Below are positions 36,568 to 45,821 of a DNA stretch of 64,000 nucleotides, one piece after another. The DNA comes from Nocardia colli (GTDB lineage Bacteria; Actinomycetota; Actinomycetes; Mycobacteriales; Mycobacteriaceae): assembly GCF_008704205.1 (NCBI RefSeq), contig NZ_VXLC01000015.1:62001-126000 (forward strand), read 5' to 3'. The notes under the pieces were generated by a model that saw only the letters and a list, made by a program, of their open reading frames with translations, was not told where the DNA came from and did no database searches. Positions within the stretch are counted from its first letter, which is position 1. Every line of letters begins with the position of its first letter. A program made the translations under genes and the position numbers.

Positions 36568-37389
36568 ATGGATCTCGATCTGCGCAAACTCCGCTACTTC
36601 GTGGTGGTGGCCGAACAGCGGCACTTCGGCCGGGCGGCCGAACAGCTCTACATCGCCCAGCCCGTGCTCAGCCGGCAGATCCGGGCGTTCGAGCAGGAGC
36701 TGGCCTGCACGTTGCTCGTGCGGAGCACCCGCAGCGTGGAGCTGACCGCCGCCGGGCAGCAGCTCTACGAGGAGGCGCAGGGGATTCTCGCGACGGTCGA
36801 CGCGGCGGTGCGGCGGGTGCACGACGTGGAGCGGGATGTCCGGCGGATCGTCGTCGCGTTCTCCGCGGGATTGCATGTGTCCGAAGCGATTCGGGCATTC
36901 GCGGAGCGTCATCCGGACGTCGAGACCGACCTGGTCCCGGTGCATTGGTGGGATCCGGCCGCGCCGCTGCGCGACGGCCGGGCCCAGATCGGTTACCTGC
37001 GAAGGCCGTTCGACGGCTCGGGGTTGCGCACCATCGCGATCGGGCAGGAGTCCCGGGTCGCGTGCATGCCCGCGACGCATCCGCTGGCGTCCCGTGCCGA
37101 GCTCACCCTCGCGGACCTCGACGGTGAGCGGATGCTCGACGTACCGACCAGGCGAACGGTCTCGCTGGAAGAGAAGTTCGAGCTCATCGCCTCGGGGCGG
37201 GGAATCGCCCTCCTGCCGCTGAGCGTCGCGGTGTCCTATGCCCGCCCCGATCTCGTCCATGTCACCGTCTCCGACGCCGAACGAATCGAGACGTGCCTGG
37301 CCGTTGCCGCGGACCGGCACGAGAAGGTGCTGCGCGACTTCCTGGAGGTCGCCGCCGCGACACTGCGGAAAGGCTACGCGGCCGTTTAG
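36568..37389 (+). CDS. LysR-family transcriptional regulator
   Basis: Predicted 273-residue regulator. The winged helix-turn-helix is clear at residues 3-60 (LRKLRYFVVVAEQRHFGRAAEQLYIAQPVLSRQIRAFEQEL), followed by the periplasmic-binding-protein-like effector domain. It is slightly shorter than average. Divergent from the NmrA-like gene across a 69-base spacer, which is the classical LysR-target layout. Its stop overlaps the MerR stop on the other strand by four bases. Confidence 0.9.
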   Translation: MDLDLRKLRYFVVVAEQRHFGRAAEQLYIAQPVLSRQIRAFEQELACTLLVRSTRSVELTAAGQQLYEEAQGILATVDAAVRRVHDVERDVRRIVVAFSAGLHVSEAIRAFAERHPDVETDLVPVHWWDPAAPLRDGRAQIGYLRRPFDGSGLRTIAIGQESRVACMPATHPLASRAELTLADLDGERMLDVPTRRTVSLEEKFELIASGRGIALLPLSVAVSYARPDLVHVTVSDAERIETCLAVAADRHEKVLRDFLEVAAATLRKGYAAV

Positions 37390-38147
37390 ATTCGTTCGAG
37401 CTTGGTCCAGCCGGTCCAGCCGCGTTGTTCGAGCAGCTCGATCAGTCGGCGGATAGCGGGTGCGGTGTCGAATGCCAAGGTGTCGAGCAACTCGGCCAAG
37501 GATGGCTCGATAGCGCCGCCGACGTAGTCCTCGCCCTGTTCGTCCGCAAGTTGCGTGAGGTAGACGGCGATCTTGTCGACCAGCTCGATCAGCAGGCGGT
37601 CGTTGTCGGTCTGATCCAGGGCTCGGCTCAGGGTGCGATAGAAGTCGATGAGCGGCGGGTGGGTGATCTGCTCGCGTTTGCGGGCGATCAGCTCCGGGAC
37701 CCGTTCGGGTGCGCGGGCGGCGAGCGGGATCCAGCCGTCGCGTTCGACCTGGACGATGCGTTCGTCGACGCCGAGCGTGCGCAGGTGCTCGAGAAACTCG
37801 ACCACCGCCGGGGGTAACGCGAGGCTGTCGCCGGCGGCGAGGCGGGCGATTTGCTCGCGGTGGCGCCGGCGCTGCTGGATCTCCGCCCGCAATCGCTGGT
37901 CGATCTCCGCGACCGCGGCGGCGAGTTCCGCCGGGTCGGCGTCGAGCAGCTCGTGCACGCGCGCCAGCGGGACCCCGGCCTCGGCGAGCGTCCGGATCTT
38001 GATCAGCTCGACCACTGCGGCGGCGTTGTACCTCCGGTAGCCGAGGTGGTCCCGATCAGGCTCGGGCAGTAGACCTTTGGCGTGATAGTGGCGTATCGCG
38101 CGCACCGTCACCCCGGCATAGGACGCCAGCTCGCCGATGGTCAACAT
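37386..38147 (-). CDS. MerR-family transcriptional regulator
   Basis: Predicted 253-residue regulator. Residues 1-70 carry the MerR winged helix (LTIGELASYAGVTVRAIRHYHAKGLLPEPDRDHLGYRRY) followed by a coiled-coil dimerisation helix (VAEIDQRLRAEIQQRRRHREQIARLAAG) and a long C-terminal effector domain without a metal-binding Cys cluster, so it probably senses an organic molecule. It lies 30 bases downstream of the hydrolase gene on the same strand, suggesting a self-regulated two-gene operon. Confidence 0.9.
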   Translation of the reverse strand: MLTIGELASYAGVTVRAIRHYHAKGLLPEPDRDHLGYRRYNAAAVVELIKIRTLAEAGVPLARVHELLDADPAELAAAVAEIDQRLRAEIQQRRRHREQIARLAAGDSLALPPAVVEFLEHLRTLGVDERIVQVERDGWIPLAARAPERVPELIARKREQITHPPLIDFYRTLSRALDQTDNDRLLIELVDKIAVYLTQLADEQGEDYVGGAIEPSLAELLDTLAFDTAPAIRRLIELLEQRGWTGWTKLERI

Positions 38148-38177
38148 GGGACCAGTCTCCCCGCAACCGCAGGCTGT

Positions 38178-38993
38178 TCAATCGGTCCGGGCATGTGCGC
38201 TTCGGATGATCTGAGCGATTTCCGGGGCGTGCGTGACGACCAGGGCGTGCGTGGCATCGAGGCAGGTGGTGGAGATGTCCGGCCGTTCGCGCCGGAGTCG
38301 CTCGAAACCGGCCCGCCAGAGGCGATTGTGGCGCGGAGCCCGGCCTTCGGTGCTGTCGCCCGCCATTGACGTCGCCTGGATCAGGTGGATCGGGCAGTCG
38401 ATCGTGCGGTAGCGGTCCAGGATTCCGGGGCCGACCACGTCGATGTCGAGGTCGATGCCGGATCGGAGCACGTCCAGTTCGAGGTTGAGGTCGAGGATTT
38501 CTCGCGCGGTGAGCAGTACTTGGCTCGGGGTGCCGCGCTTGGTTGTTTGTTCTGTGTACTCCCACAGTGCGCGGAATTCGGGCAAGTCCGCCGCGGTGAT
38601 GAACGGTGCGGGTATCGGGTTCGCGCCATCGATGAGCACGAGTGCGCCGACGGTGCCGGGATGTTCGGCGGTGTAGTGCACGATCAAGTCCGCGCTGTAG
38701 GAATGGCCGGCGAGCACCGGTGCGGACAGTTCGAGTTCCGCCAGCACGGCGGCGAAATCGTCGAGGAACTCGGCGAACGAGTAGCGGTCGCCCGCCGACG
38801 AAAGGCCGTGCCCGCGCAGGTCGAACGTCACCACGTCGAAGTCGCGCCGCAACAGCTCGATGAGTTCGTGCAGCTCGGCCTGCGTCGAGGTCAGGCCGGG
38901 GGACAGCACCAACGCCGGTCCTTCGCCGCCACGCGACACCGGGATTTCGACGCCCGCCCGGCGGACGGTGAATTGGTCGGTATCCATGTTCAT
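38178..38993 (-). CDS. Alpha/beta hydrolase
   Basis: Predicted 271-residue soluble alpha/beta hydrolase. LVLSPGLTST provides the oxyanion segment, VVTFDLRGHGLSS follows, VLAGHSYSADLIVHYTAEHPG holds the nucleophile Ser in GHSYS, and the base is His in CLDATHALVVTHAPE. The start is uncertain: ATG 39002, 38993 and 38987 are all in frame, and 38993 is used. It is probably co-transcribed with the downstream MerR gene. The substrate (ester, epoxide or C-C bond) cannot be told. Confidence 0.85.
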   Translation of the reverse strand: MNMDTDQFTVRRAGVEIPVSRGGEGPALVLSPGLTSTQAELHELIELLRRDFDVVTFDLRGHGLSSAGDRYSFAEFLDDFAAVLAELELSAPVLAGHSYSADLIVHYTAEHPGTVGALVLIDGANPIPAPFITAADLPEFRALWEYTEQTTKRGTPSQVLLTAREILDLNLELDVLRSGIDLDIDVVGPGILDRYRTIDCPIHLIQATSMAGDSTEGRAPRHNRLWRAGFERLRRERPDISTTCLDATHALVVTHAPEIAQIIRSAHARTD

Positions 38994-39011
38994 GCCGCCC
39001 ATGTTGGACGA

Positions 39012-39032
39012 TTGACCCAGCGTCAGGGTCAA
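39012..39032. promoter_or_regulatory. Inverted repeat, candidate MerR operator
   Basis: TTGACCC (39012-39018) and GGGTCAA (39026-39032) form a perfect inverted repeat with a seven-base spacer, 10-40 bases before the hydrolase start. This is the type of site MerR-family activators use inside a promoter, and a MerR gene is in the same operon. Confidence 0.5.
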
Positions 39033-39173
39033 CCCCACAAGTCTGTATTGCCACGGCCCAGTTCGATTGATCTCACGCAATTGAGCGATACCATCGAAAT
39101 GGACGGGGTGTGGTTCGCGGCGGTAACGTCCGCGTCTCCCGCCGGTCGACTTCCAAGTTCGGAGAAGCAGCTC

Positions 39174-40109
39174 ATGGTCGCAGAAGCGCGTCGGATCAGC
39201 GTCGACTCGAGTGTCGCGGAACGCGGCCCGACGGCGCTGCGCATCGCGGTCGGCGGCCAACTGCGCAGGCTGCGCGAGGCTTGCGGCATCACGCCGCAAG
39301 CCGCCGGCGAACACATTCGCGGCTCGCACGCCAAGATCAGCCGGCTCGAGCTCGGCCGGACCGGGTACAAACAACGCGACATCGTCGATCTGCTGAACCT
39401 GTACGGGGTCGCCGATGACGAGCAGCGGGCGATGTTCCTGGACCTGGCGCGCAAGGCCAACGAGCCCGGCTGGTGGCATCGATACAACGACCTGCTGCCG
39501 TCCTGGTTCGAGACCTACCTCGGCTTGGAAGGCGCCGCGCGCACCATCAGAACCTTTGAGGGCCAACTGGTTCCGGGTCTGCTGCAAACCGAGGACTATG
39601 CCGCCGCCGTAGTCGCCGTCGGCTACGAGAACTCGGAGGTGGCGCGCCACTTCGAGCAACGCAATCAGCACCAGAGCATGGACCTGCAGGCCGCCCGCCG
39701 CGTCGAACTGCGTACCGAGCGGCAGCGGATCCTGAACGTGCGCGGCGGCCCCACCTTGTGGGCGGTCCTCGACGAGGCGGTGCTGCACCGCCCCGTCGGC
39801 GGCCCGAAGGTGCTGCGCGCGCAACTGGAACATCTCGTGGAAATGTCGAACAAGCCGCAGGTCACCATCCAGGTCCTGTCCTATCGCTCCGGCGGCAATG
39901 CCGCCGCAGGCAGCTCGTTCACCATGCTCCGCTTCGCCGAAGTAGAACTGCCCGACATCGTCTACCTCGAACAACTCACCACCGCCCTCTACCTCGACCG
40001 CCGCGAAGACCTCCATCTCTACCGAGAAGTAATGGACCGCCTGGCCGTCCAAGCCGAAACTCCCGCCGCCTCCCGCGCCCTGATGATGGAAGTCGCCGAG
40101 CGCTTGTAA
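39174..40109 (+). CDS. XRE-family regulator with DUF5753
   Basis: Predicted 311-residue protein. Residues 20-75 form an XRE helix-turn-helix (LRRLREACGITPQAAGEHIRGSHAKISRLELGRTGYKQRDI), and residues 110-300 match DUF5753 (TFEGQLVPGLLQTEDYAAAVV, TLWAVLDEAVLHRPVGG, VTIQVLSYRSGGNAAAGSSFTMLRF). In actinomycetes such proteins are usually paired with a small DUF397 protein (as in WhiJ/Bld-type pairs), but no DUF397 gene follows here. GGAG nine bases before ATG 39174 supports the start. Confidence 0.88.
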   Translation: MVAEARRISVDSSVAERGPTALRIAVGGQLRRLREACGITPQAAGEHIRGSHAKISRLELGRTGYKQRDIVDLLNLYGVADDEQRAMFLDLARKANEPGWWHRYNDLLPSWFETYLGLEGAARTIRTFEGQLVPGLLQTEDYAAAVVAVGYENSEVARHFEQRNQHQSMDLQAARRVELRTERQRILNVRGGPTLWAVLDEAVLHRPVGGPKVLRAQLEHLVEMSNKPQVTIQVLSYRSGGNAAAGSSFTMLRFAEVELPDIVYLEQLTTALYLDRREDLHLYREVMDRLAVQAETPAASRALMMEVAERL

Positions 40110-40161
40110 TCCCGCACCTCACCGCCTGCGCGGCTCGATGGACTGGCTTCCCAGCGGGAGG

Positions 40162-40566
40162 TCAGTCCCACGCGTAGAAATAGATTCGGCGGGCGCTGGT
40201 GCCGACCAGGTTGCCTGCGGGGTCGCGGAGTTCGGCGACGCCTGTGTTCTGGGCGTCGCGAGTGGCGAAGAAGGGTGCCTTGTCGGGGCGGACGGTGATC
40301 GGGTGCTGGCGCCATTGGGTTTCGCCGTCGCAGGTCACCGGGGAGTTGGTGGTGGTGCCGGTGGCCGTGGGGTGGCCGGGTTTGACCGCGGTGAGGCGGA
40401 CGGTCAGGGTCCAGCGCTGTTGTCCCTTGGGGCACTGCACGTCGATGTAGGCGGTGGCTTTGCCGCCGGAGACATAGCTGTCGTCGTGTAGCCAGACCGG
40501 GTCGGCCGGCGCGGCCGGTACCGCCCAGAGCAGGCCGGCGACGAGTAGAGCGGTCAGCGAGGTCAT
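40162..40566 (-). CDS. Small secreted protein of unknown function
   Basis: Predicted 134-residue exported protein. Signal peptide MTSLTALLVAGLLWAVPAAPA, then a beta-rich domain with two Cys (IDVQCPKGQQRW and SPVTCDGETQW) that likely form a disulfide; VRLTAVKPGHPTATGTTT suggests an immunoglobulin-like fold. AAGGG before ATG 40566 supports this start over ATG 40617. Function unknown. Confidence 0.65.
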   Translation of the reverse strand: MTSLTALLVAGLLWAVPAAPADPVWLHDDSYVSGGKATAYIDVQCPKGQQRWTLTVRLTAVKPGHPTATGTTTNSPVTCDGETQWRQHPITVRPDKAPFFATRDAQNTGVAELRDPAGNLVGTSARRIYFYAWD

Positions 40567-40767
40567 CGGATCAGCCCTTCGGAAGCGCGGCATCGGGCGA
40601 CGAACGGTGTCTGTCAATTGTCAGTCACAGCAACTGATTTCACGATGCAGACGTGTTTCTGATCCAACTGGGGAGCGCTGTTCGAAGTTGCTTCGGATCG
40701 CCGCGGGCGACGAACCATGTCACCGCCGATGTGGTCGTTCGGACCAGAGGTTGCAGACTGTTCGGTA

Positions 40768-43209
40768 ATGAAACTGCCTGAACTTCCCGATCTGCCGGTC
40801 CGTGGCGCGCTCGATCGAATCGTCGCGACCCTGGCCGAGCACGAGACTGCCGTGCTGGTCGCGCCGCCGGGGACGGGCAAGACGACCTTGGTGCCGCTGG
40901 CGTTGGCGGCGGGGACCACGGGCCGGGTGCTGGTGGCCGAGCCGCGCCGGTTGGCGGCCCGCGCCGCGGCCGGGCGGATGGCCGCGTTGCTGGGGGAGTC
41001 GGTGGGGGAGACGGTCGGGTATTCGGTTCGCGGGGATCGGCGAGTGGGGAAATCGACCCGGGTCGAGGTCGTGACGTCAGGGTTGCTGGTGCGACGGTTG
41101 CAGGGCGATCCCGAGTTGGCGGGGGTGGATGTGGTGGTGCTCGACGAGTGCCATGAACGGCATCTCGACGCGGATCTGTTGCTGGCGTTGCTCCTTGACG
41201 CCCGAGCCGGATTGCGGCCCGACCTCGGAGTGCTCGCCACGTCGGCAACCGTTGCGGCGGAACGCCTTTCGGTGCTGCTGGGCGGAGATGGGGCCGCACC
41301 GGTGGTGGAGGTCCAGGGGCGGGCGTATCCGGTGGAAATGACGTACGTTCCATCATTGCCACGAGAACGGATCGAAGCGCACGTGGCACGCGCCACCCGG
41401 GCAGCGCTCGCCGAGACCGAAGGGGACGTGCTCGTCTTCCTGCCCGGCGCGGCCGAAATTCGCCGGACGACAACGCTTCTGGCTGACATGCACGGAGTCG
41501 ACGTCGTTCCGTTGCACGGGCGACTCTCTGCCACAGGGCAAGACGCCGCGTTGCGGCCGGGATCGCAACGGCGTGTGGTGTTGTCCACGGCAGTGGCGGA
41601 GTCCAGCCTGACGGTGCCCGGAGTCCGAGCGGTAGTCGATTCGGGCCTGGCCCGAGTCCCCCGCATCGATCGGGGACGAGGACTGTCCGGCCTTGCGACA
41701 GTTCGTGTTTCGGCGGCGGTGGCGGCACAACGCGCCGGCCGCGCCGGACGTGAGGCCGCCGGCCGGGTCTGGCGCTGCTGGCCGGAATACGAGCACAGCA
41801 CACTGCCCGCGTATCCGGAGCCGGAGATCCGGACGGCGGATCTGACCCGGCTGGCCTTGGAACTGGCCTGCTGGGGTACCGCGGACGGCCACGGCCTCGC
41901 CTGGTGGGACCCGCCACCACCCGGCGGTTTGGCCGCCGGCCGGGATGTGCTGCGCGCGTTGGGCGCGGTGGACGCTGACGGTGCGGTGACCGACCGCGGC
42001 CGAGCCATCGCCCGGATCGGCCTGCATCCCCGCCTGGCGCGAGCGCTGCTGGACGGGGCACCCGAGGTCGGCGCACGGGCGGCGGCAGAGGTGGTCACCG
42101 TCCTCGACGACGACACCCTGATCACCGGAGTCGATCTCACGGCCGGGTTGCGCGTGCTGCGACGTGAGCGACCGGCACGCTGGCGGAAAGAGGTCGAGCG
42201 ACTGGCCCGGCTGGCCGATCCCGCGGAGGGCGTCGATGACCCGGCTTTCGTTGTCGCACTGGCCCATCCGGAGCGACTGGCCCGGCGGCGCGGACCGGGA
42301 TCCACGAGTTATCTGATGGTCGGCGGAACCGCCGTCACGCTACCGCACGGCTCCGGGCTAGGCGACGCGGAGTGGCTGGCAGTCGGCGTGGCAACCCGCG
42401 ACCCGGGCCGCTCCGACGGTTGGATCCGGTCTGCGGCGGTCGCCGACGAACAACTGGCCCGCCGCGCCGCATCGAACCTGCTGACGACCGCCGACGAGGT
42501 CGCTTGGACCGACGGCGACGTCGTCGCCCGACGCGTCGAGCGGCTGGGCGCAATCGTGCTGTCGGAGAAACCCATTCGTAACCCGAATCGCGAATTGCTC
42601 AGCGCCGCGATCCAGGACGGGCTGATCTCGACCGGTCTCACCCTCCTACGCTGGAATCCCGACGCGATCGCCTTACGTCAACGCCTCGAATTCCTGCACC
42701 GCACCCTCGGCGAACCTTGGCCCGCAGTCGATGACGACGCACTGCTCGCCGCGGCCGACACCTGGCTCGGCCCCGAACTCGCCACCGCCCGCAAACGCGC
42801 CGACCTCGAACGCATCGACGCCGGACAGTCTTTGCGCCGCCTGCTGCCCTGGCCGGACGCCACCCGTCTGGACGAACTCGCCCCGGAACGCCTCCAGGTC
42901 CCCTCCGGCAGCCGCCCCCGCCTCGACTACTCGACCGACCCGCCGGTACTCGCGGTCACAGTGCAGGAGGTCTTCGGCTGGACCGACGCCCCGCGCCTGG
43001 CCGACGGCCGCGTCCCCATTGTGCTGCATCTACTCTCGCCCGCCCAACGCCCCGTCGCGGTGACCGCGGACCTGGCCTCATTCTGGCGGAACGGCTGGCT
43101 GCAAGTCCGCGCGGACCTGCGCGGCCGCTACCCCAAACACGCCTGGCCGGAAGATCCGACCACGGTCCCCGCGCACCGCGGGACCGCCCGGAACGCGAGT
43201 CGTGGTTAA
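40768..43209 (+). CDS. hrpB: ATP-dependent helicase HrpB
   Basis: Predicted 813-residue DEAH/RHA-type RNA helicase-like protein, the usual HrpB length. Walker A PPGTGKTT (residues 33-40), DECH box at 126-129, SAT motif (LATSATV) and motif VI QRAGRAGR are present, followed by the helicase-associated and HrpB C-terminal domains (WPDATRLDELAPERLQVPSG..). ATG 40768 gives the family N-terminus; its ribosome site is weak. In most bacteria its role is not settled (RNA processing or survival). Confidence 0.93.
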   Translation: MKLPELPDLPVRGALDRIVATLAEHETAVLVAPPGTGKTTLVPLALAAGTTGRVLVAEPRRLAARAAAGRMAALLGESVGETVGYSVRGDRRVGKSTRVEVVTSGLLVRRLQGDPELAGVDVVVLDECHERHLDADLLLALLLDARAGLRPDLGVLATSATVAAERLSVLLGGDGAAPVVEVQGRAYPVEMTYVPSLPRERIEAHVARATRAALAETEGDVLVFLPGAAEIRRTTTLLADMHGVDVVPLHGRLSATGQDAALRPGSQRRVVLSTAVAESSLTVPGVRAVVDSGLARVPRIDRGRGLSGLATVRVSAAVAAQRAGRAGREAAGRVWRCWPEYEHSTLPAYPEPEIRTADLTRLALELACWGTADGHGLAWWDPPPPGGLAAGRDVLRALGAVDADGAVTDRGRAIARIGLHPRLARALLDGAPEVGARAAAEVVTVLDDDTLITGVDLTAGLRVLRRERPARWRKEVERLARLADPAEGVDDPAFVVALAHPERLARRRGPGSTSYLMVGGTAVTLPHGSGLGDAEWLAVGVATRDPGRSDGWIRSAAVADEQLARRAASNLLTTADEVAWTDGDVVARRVERLGAIVLSEKPIRNPNRELLSAAIQDGLISTGLTLLRWNPDAIALRQRLEFLHRTLGEPWPAVDDDALLAAADTWLGPELATARKRADLERIDAGQSLRRLLPWPDATRLDELAPERLQVPSGSRPRLDYSTDPPVLAVTVQEVFGWTDAPRLADGRVPIVLHLLSPAQRPVAVTADLASFWRNGWLQVRADLRGRYPKHAWPEDPTTVPAHRGTARNASRG

Positions 43210-43490
43210 CGATTCGGCACGAGCGGTCGAGGGGTGTGGCACGGCGAATTCGTGGGCGGTGGTTTGACGATCGGCACTGTGCAGACTTGATATTGCGGAT
43301 CTGACCCCGAGTCATCTAATCCGAATAGGATCACCCCACCGATGACCACCATCGACGCGGCCACCATGCCGACAAACGGTCGCCAGAACTGGTTGCCGAG
43401 CAATCGGCACAACAGCACCAACCGCCACAATCGCCCGATCCACCACAGCTGCCATAGTCGCCAGGGTTGCCGTCGTCGCAGTTCATACAT
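43206..43490 (-). CDS. Small single-pass membrane protein
   Basis: Predicted 94-residue protein: a Trp/Arg-rich N-terminus (RLWQLWWIGRLWRLVLLCRLL), a transmembrane helix GMVAASMVVIGGVILFGL and a polar Cys/Pro-containing tail. The start at ATG 43490 has only a weak ribosome site and is uncertain. Its stop overlaps the hrpB stop on the opposite strand. No family recognised; it could be a false call. Confidence 0.45.
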   Translation of the reverse strand: MYELRRRQPWRLWQLWWIGRLWRLVLLCRLLGNQFWRPFVGMVAASMVVIGGVILFGLDDSGSDPQYQVCTVPIVKPPPTNSPCHTPRPLVPNR

Positions 43491-43569
43491 GGCACAGTCC
43501 CGTCGTCGCATAAGTTCAATCGCGCTGGCGGCCAGCGTGTTACGCGGCGATCGGGATCGTGCCGAGGAG

Positions 43570-44553
43570 TTACTTGCCCAGCTTGTCGGACATGTCGTAC
43601 TGCTGATAGATCTGCGCGGCATTGGCCGGCGTCACCTGCAACGTGTCCAGAACCTGCTTCTTTTCCACCGGCTGCTGATGCAGCAACTTCTCCAGTGTGG
43701 CGACCGCCTGCTCGGCGCCGGTCGGATAAACGAACGTCGTCAGCAATTGACCGTTCTGGACGGCACGAATCCCACCGGTCGGAATGGCCAGCCCGTCGAT
43801 GCCGATGATCTGAATCGAACCGGCCTTGCCCGCACCCTGAATGGCGAGCTGAGCGCCGAGCGCCATATCGTCGTTGTGCGCGTAGACCAGATCGATCTTG
43901 TCACCCTTGGACAGCCATTGCTGAGTCACCGTGGTGGCGTTGGCCTTCAACCATTTCGCCTCCTGGTCCTCGATGATGGTGATGTTGTGGCCGGCGATCG
44001 CGTCCCGGAAACCCTTGTCGCGGTCGATCTGTGGATGGTCGGACAGGATGCCGCGCAGTTCGACGACATTGCCGCCGTTGGGCAGCGCCTGCACCGCGGC
44101 CTCCCCGGCGAGCTTGCCGATGAGGTAGTTGTCGCCGCCGATGAACGAGTCGTAACAGTCGGTATTGACGTTGCGGTCCAAGATGATCACCGGAATCTTG
44201 GCGTCGCACGCCTGCTGCACGGCGGCGGTGAGCGGAGCCGGTTCGTTGGGCGAGACGATGAGTGCGTTGACCTTCTGCTGGATGAAGGTCTGCACCTGGC
44301 TCACCTGAGTCGCGCTGTCCTGGTGCGCGTCGGTGATCGGGAGCAGTTTGAAGTCGGGATGCTGCTTGGCGAAGTACTGCAATTGCAGGTTGAGCTGCGC
44401 CCGGTAGGGCTCGGCGTTGTTGGATTGCGAATAGCCGATGACGAATTGGCCGCCGTCCGACGGGCTCGGCGGGTTGGACGCGCAGGCCGCGGCGGCCACG
44501 GCCGTCGTGCACAGCGCGACCGCGGTGAGAACTGAGCGGCGAAGGGATCGCAT
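43570..44553 (-). CDS. Sugar ABC transporter substrate-binding lipoprotein (RbsB-like)
   Basis: Predicted 327-residue periplasmic-binding protein of the ribose/galactose type. The signal peptide ends in the lipobox AAAAC (Cys near 24). Type I fold features: FVIGYSQSNNAEPYRAQLNLQLQYFAKQ, NALIVSPNEPAPLTAAVQQAC, IPVIILDRNVNTD and DLVYAHNDDMALGAQLAIQGAG. CAGGAG before ATG 44553 fixes the start. It captures a sugar and delivers it to the permease and ATPase encoded upstream in the same operon. Which sugar is not evident. Confidence 0.92.
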   Translation of the reverse strand: MRSLRRSVLTAVALCTTAVAAAACASNPPSPSDGGQFVIGYSQSNNAEPYRAQLNLQLQYFAKQHPDFKLLPITDAHQDSATQVSQVQTFIQQKVNALIVSPNEPAPLTAAVQQACDAKIPVIILDRNVNTDCYDSFIGGDNYLIGKLAGEAAVQALPNGGNVVELRGILSDHPQIDRDKGFRDAIAGHNITIIEDQEAKWLKANATTVTQQWLSKGDKIDLVYAHNDDMALGAQLAIQGAGKAGSIQIIGIDGLAIPTGGIRAVQNGQLLTTFVYPTGAEQAVATLEKLLHQQPVEKKQVLDTLQVTPANAAQIYQQYDMSDKLGK

Positions 44554-44618
44554 TTTCACTCCTGGAAACAGGTGGTGGGCAACGACTTCGGCCTCGCGGC
44601 CGGGGTCGCGAAACGGCA

Positions 44619-45767
44619 TCAGGTGCCGCTGCTTTCGTGCGGGCGACGATCGCCCGGCCCGCGGGGGAGCCGGCGGGCCAGCGGTCCGGTGAGACCGCGG
44701 AAGAATCCCGGCCGTTGCAGCACAACGGCTACCACGACGATCAGCCCCTTGATGATCAGCTGGGCGTTGTCGCTGACCGCGTTCAGGCCGAGCACGTTGT
44801 CGAGCAGGGTGAGGATGAGCGCGCCCACGAAAGTGCCGGTGATAGCGCCCTTTCCGCCGGCCAGGCTGGCGCCGCCGATCACCGCGGCGGCGATGGCGTC
44901 CAGCTCGTACCCGGTGCCCGCCAAGGGATCTCCGGACGCCCGGTAGGCGGCGTCGATCGGTCCGGCGAATCCGGCCAGCATGCCGGACAGGGTGAACACC
45001 GCGATGATCACCAGCGTCACGTTGACGCCGGAAAGCCTTGCCGCGGTGGGGTTACCGCCGACCGCGTAGATGTGCCGGCCGAACGTGGTCTTGGACAGGA
45101 CCAGCTGGGTCACGACGCACACGGCGACGAAAGCGAGTACCGGATAGGAGATTCCGGCGGTGCCGAACAGCGGCAGCCAGGTGCCTTTGAACAGCGTGTG
45201 GCCGGGCGTGCCGAGCAGCGCGAACTCGGACGCGGTGGGCGTGAGACGCCCGTTCTCGTCGTAGACCGCCGTGCCGACGGCGACATTGCCCGACACCTGT
45301 CTGTCTATGCCGCGGACCACCGACAGCATGGCCAGCGTCATGACGAACGACTGAATCCGCAGCACCGTGGTGCCGAGTCCGTTGCACAGCCCGAAGAACG
45401 CGCCCACCAGCGCACATGCCGGGACGATCAGCCACGGGTCGAGACTGTGCTGGACCAGCAGCATCGCGGCGGTCATCGAGCCGATGCCGAGGATCGAGCC
45501 CACGGACAGGTCGATGCCCGCGGTGATGATCACCAGGGTCACGCCGACCGCGAGAATGCCGCGGGAGGAGAACGCTGTGATCGCGTTGGTGATGTTGGTC
45601 TGGTTCCAGAAGTACTGCCCCTTGGTGCTGATGCCGATCAGAATCACCAGCAACAGACCGATATATCCCTGTGCGGCACCCAGATAGGGCGTCAGCCGGG
45701 TAACGCGTAACCACATCGCCGACGCCACGGAACGCTGATCATCGGCCGGAGTCTTGCTGTCCGTCAT
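44619..45767 (-). CDS. Sugar ABC transporter permease (RbsC-like)
   Basis: Predicted 382-residue inner membrane protein with about ten helices. GVTLVIITAGIDLSVGSILGIGSMTAAMLL, GLGTTVLRIQSFVMTLAMLSVVRGI, GRHIYAVGGNPTAARLSGV and AAVIGGASLAGGKGAITGTFVGALIL are hallmark segments of the ribose/xylose permease family. It sits between the ATPase and binding-protein genes, all on the minus strand, and forms the channel of the importer. Confidence 0.93.
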   Translation of the reverse strand: MTDSKTPADDQRSVASAMWLRVTRLTPYLGAAQGYIGLLLVILIGISTKGQYFWNQTNITNAITAFSSRGILAVGVTLVIITAGIDLSVGSILGIGSMTAAMLLVQHSLDPWLIVPACALVGAFFGLCNGLGTTVLRIQSFVMTLAMLSVVRGIDRQVSGNVAVGTAVYDENGRLTPTASEFALLGTPGHTLFKGTWLPLFGTAGISYPVLAFVAVCVVTQLVLSKTTFGRHIYAVGGNPTAARLSGVNVTLVIIAVFTLSGMLAGFAGPIDAAYRASGDPLAGTGYELDAIAAAVIGGASLAGGKGAITGTFVGALILTLLDNVLGLNAVSDNAQLIIKGLIVVVAVVLQRPGFFRGLTGPLARRLPRGPGDRRPHESSGT

Positions 45768-45821
45768 TCGAGGTCCTGGTGAGTCGCACTGCGTCGGCTT
45801 GGAGTTCGTTTCGGTTCGGCC

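Noticed and set aside
43331..43519. A 62-codon cysteine-rich frame on the minus strand
   Set aside because: It overlaps the better small membrane protein frame, and its Cys/Gly richness comes from reading the Trp/Arg-rich segment out of frame.
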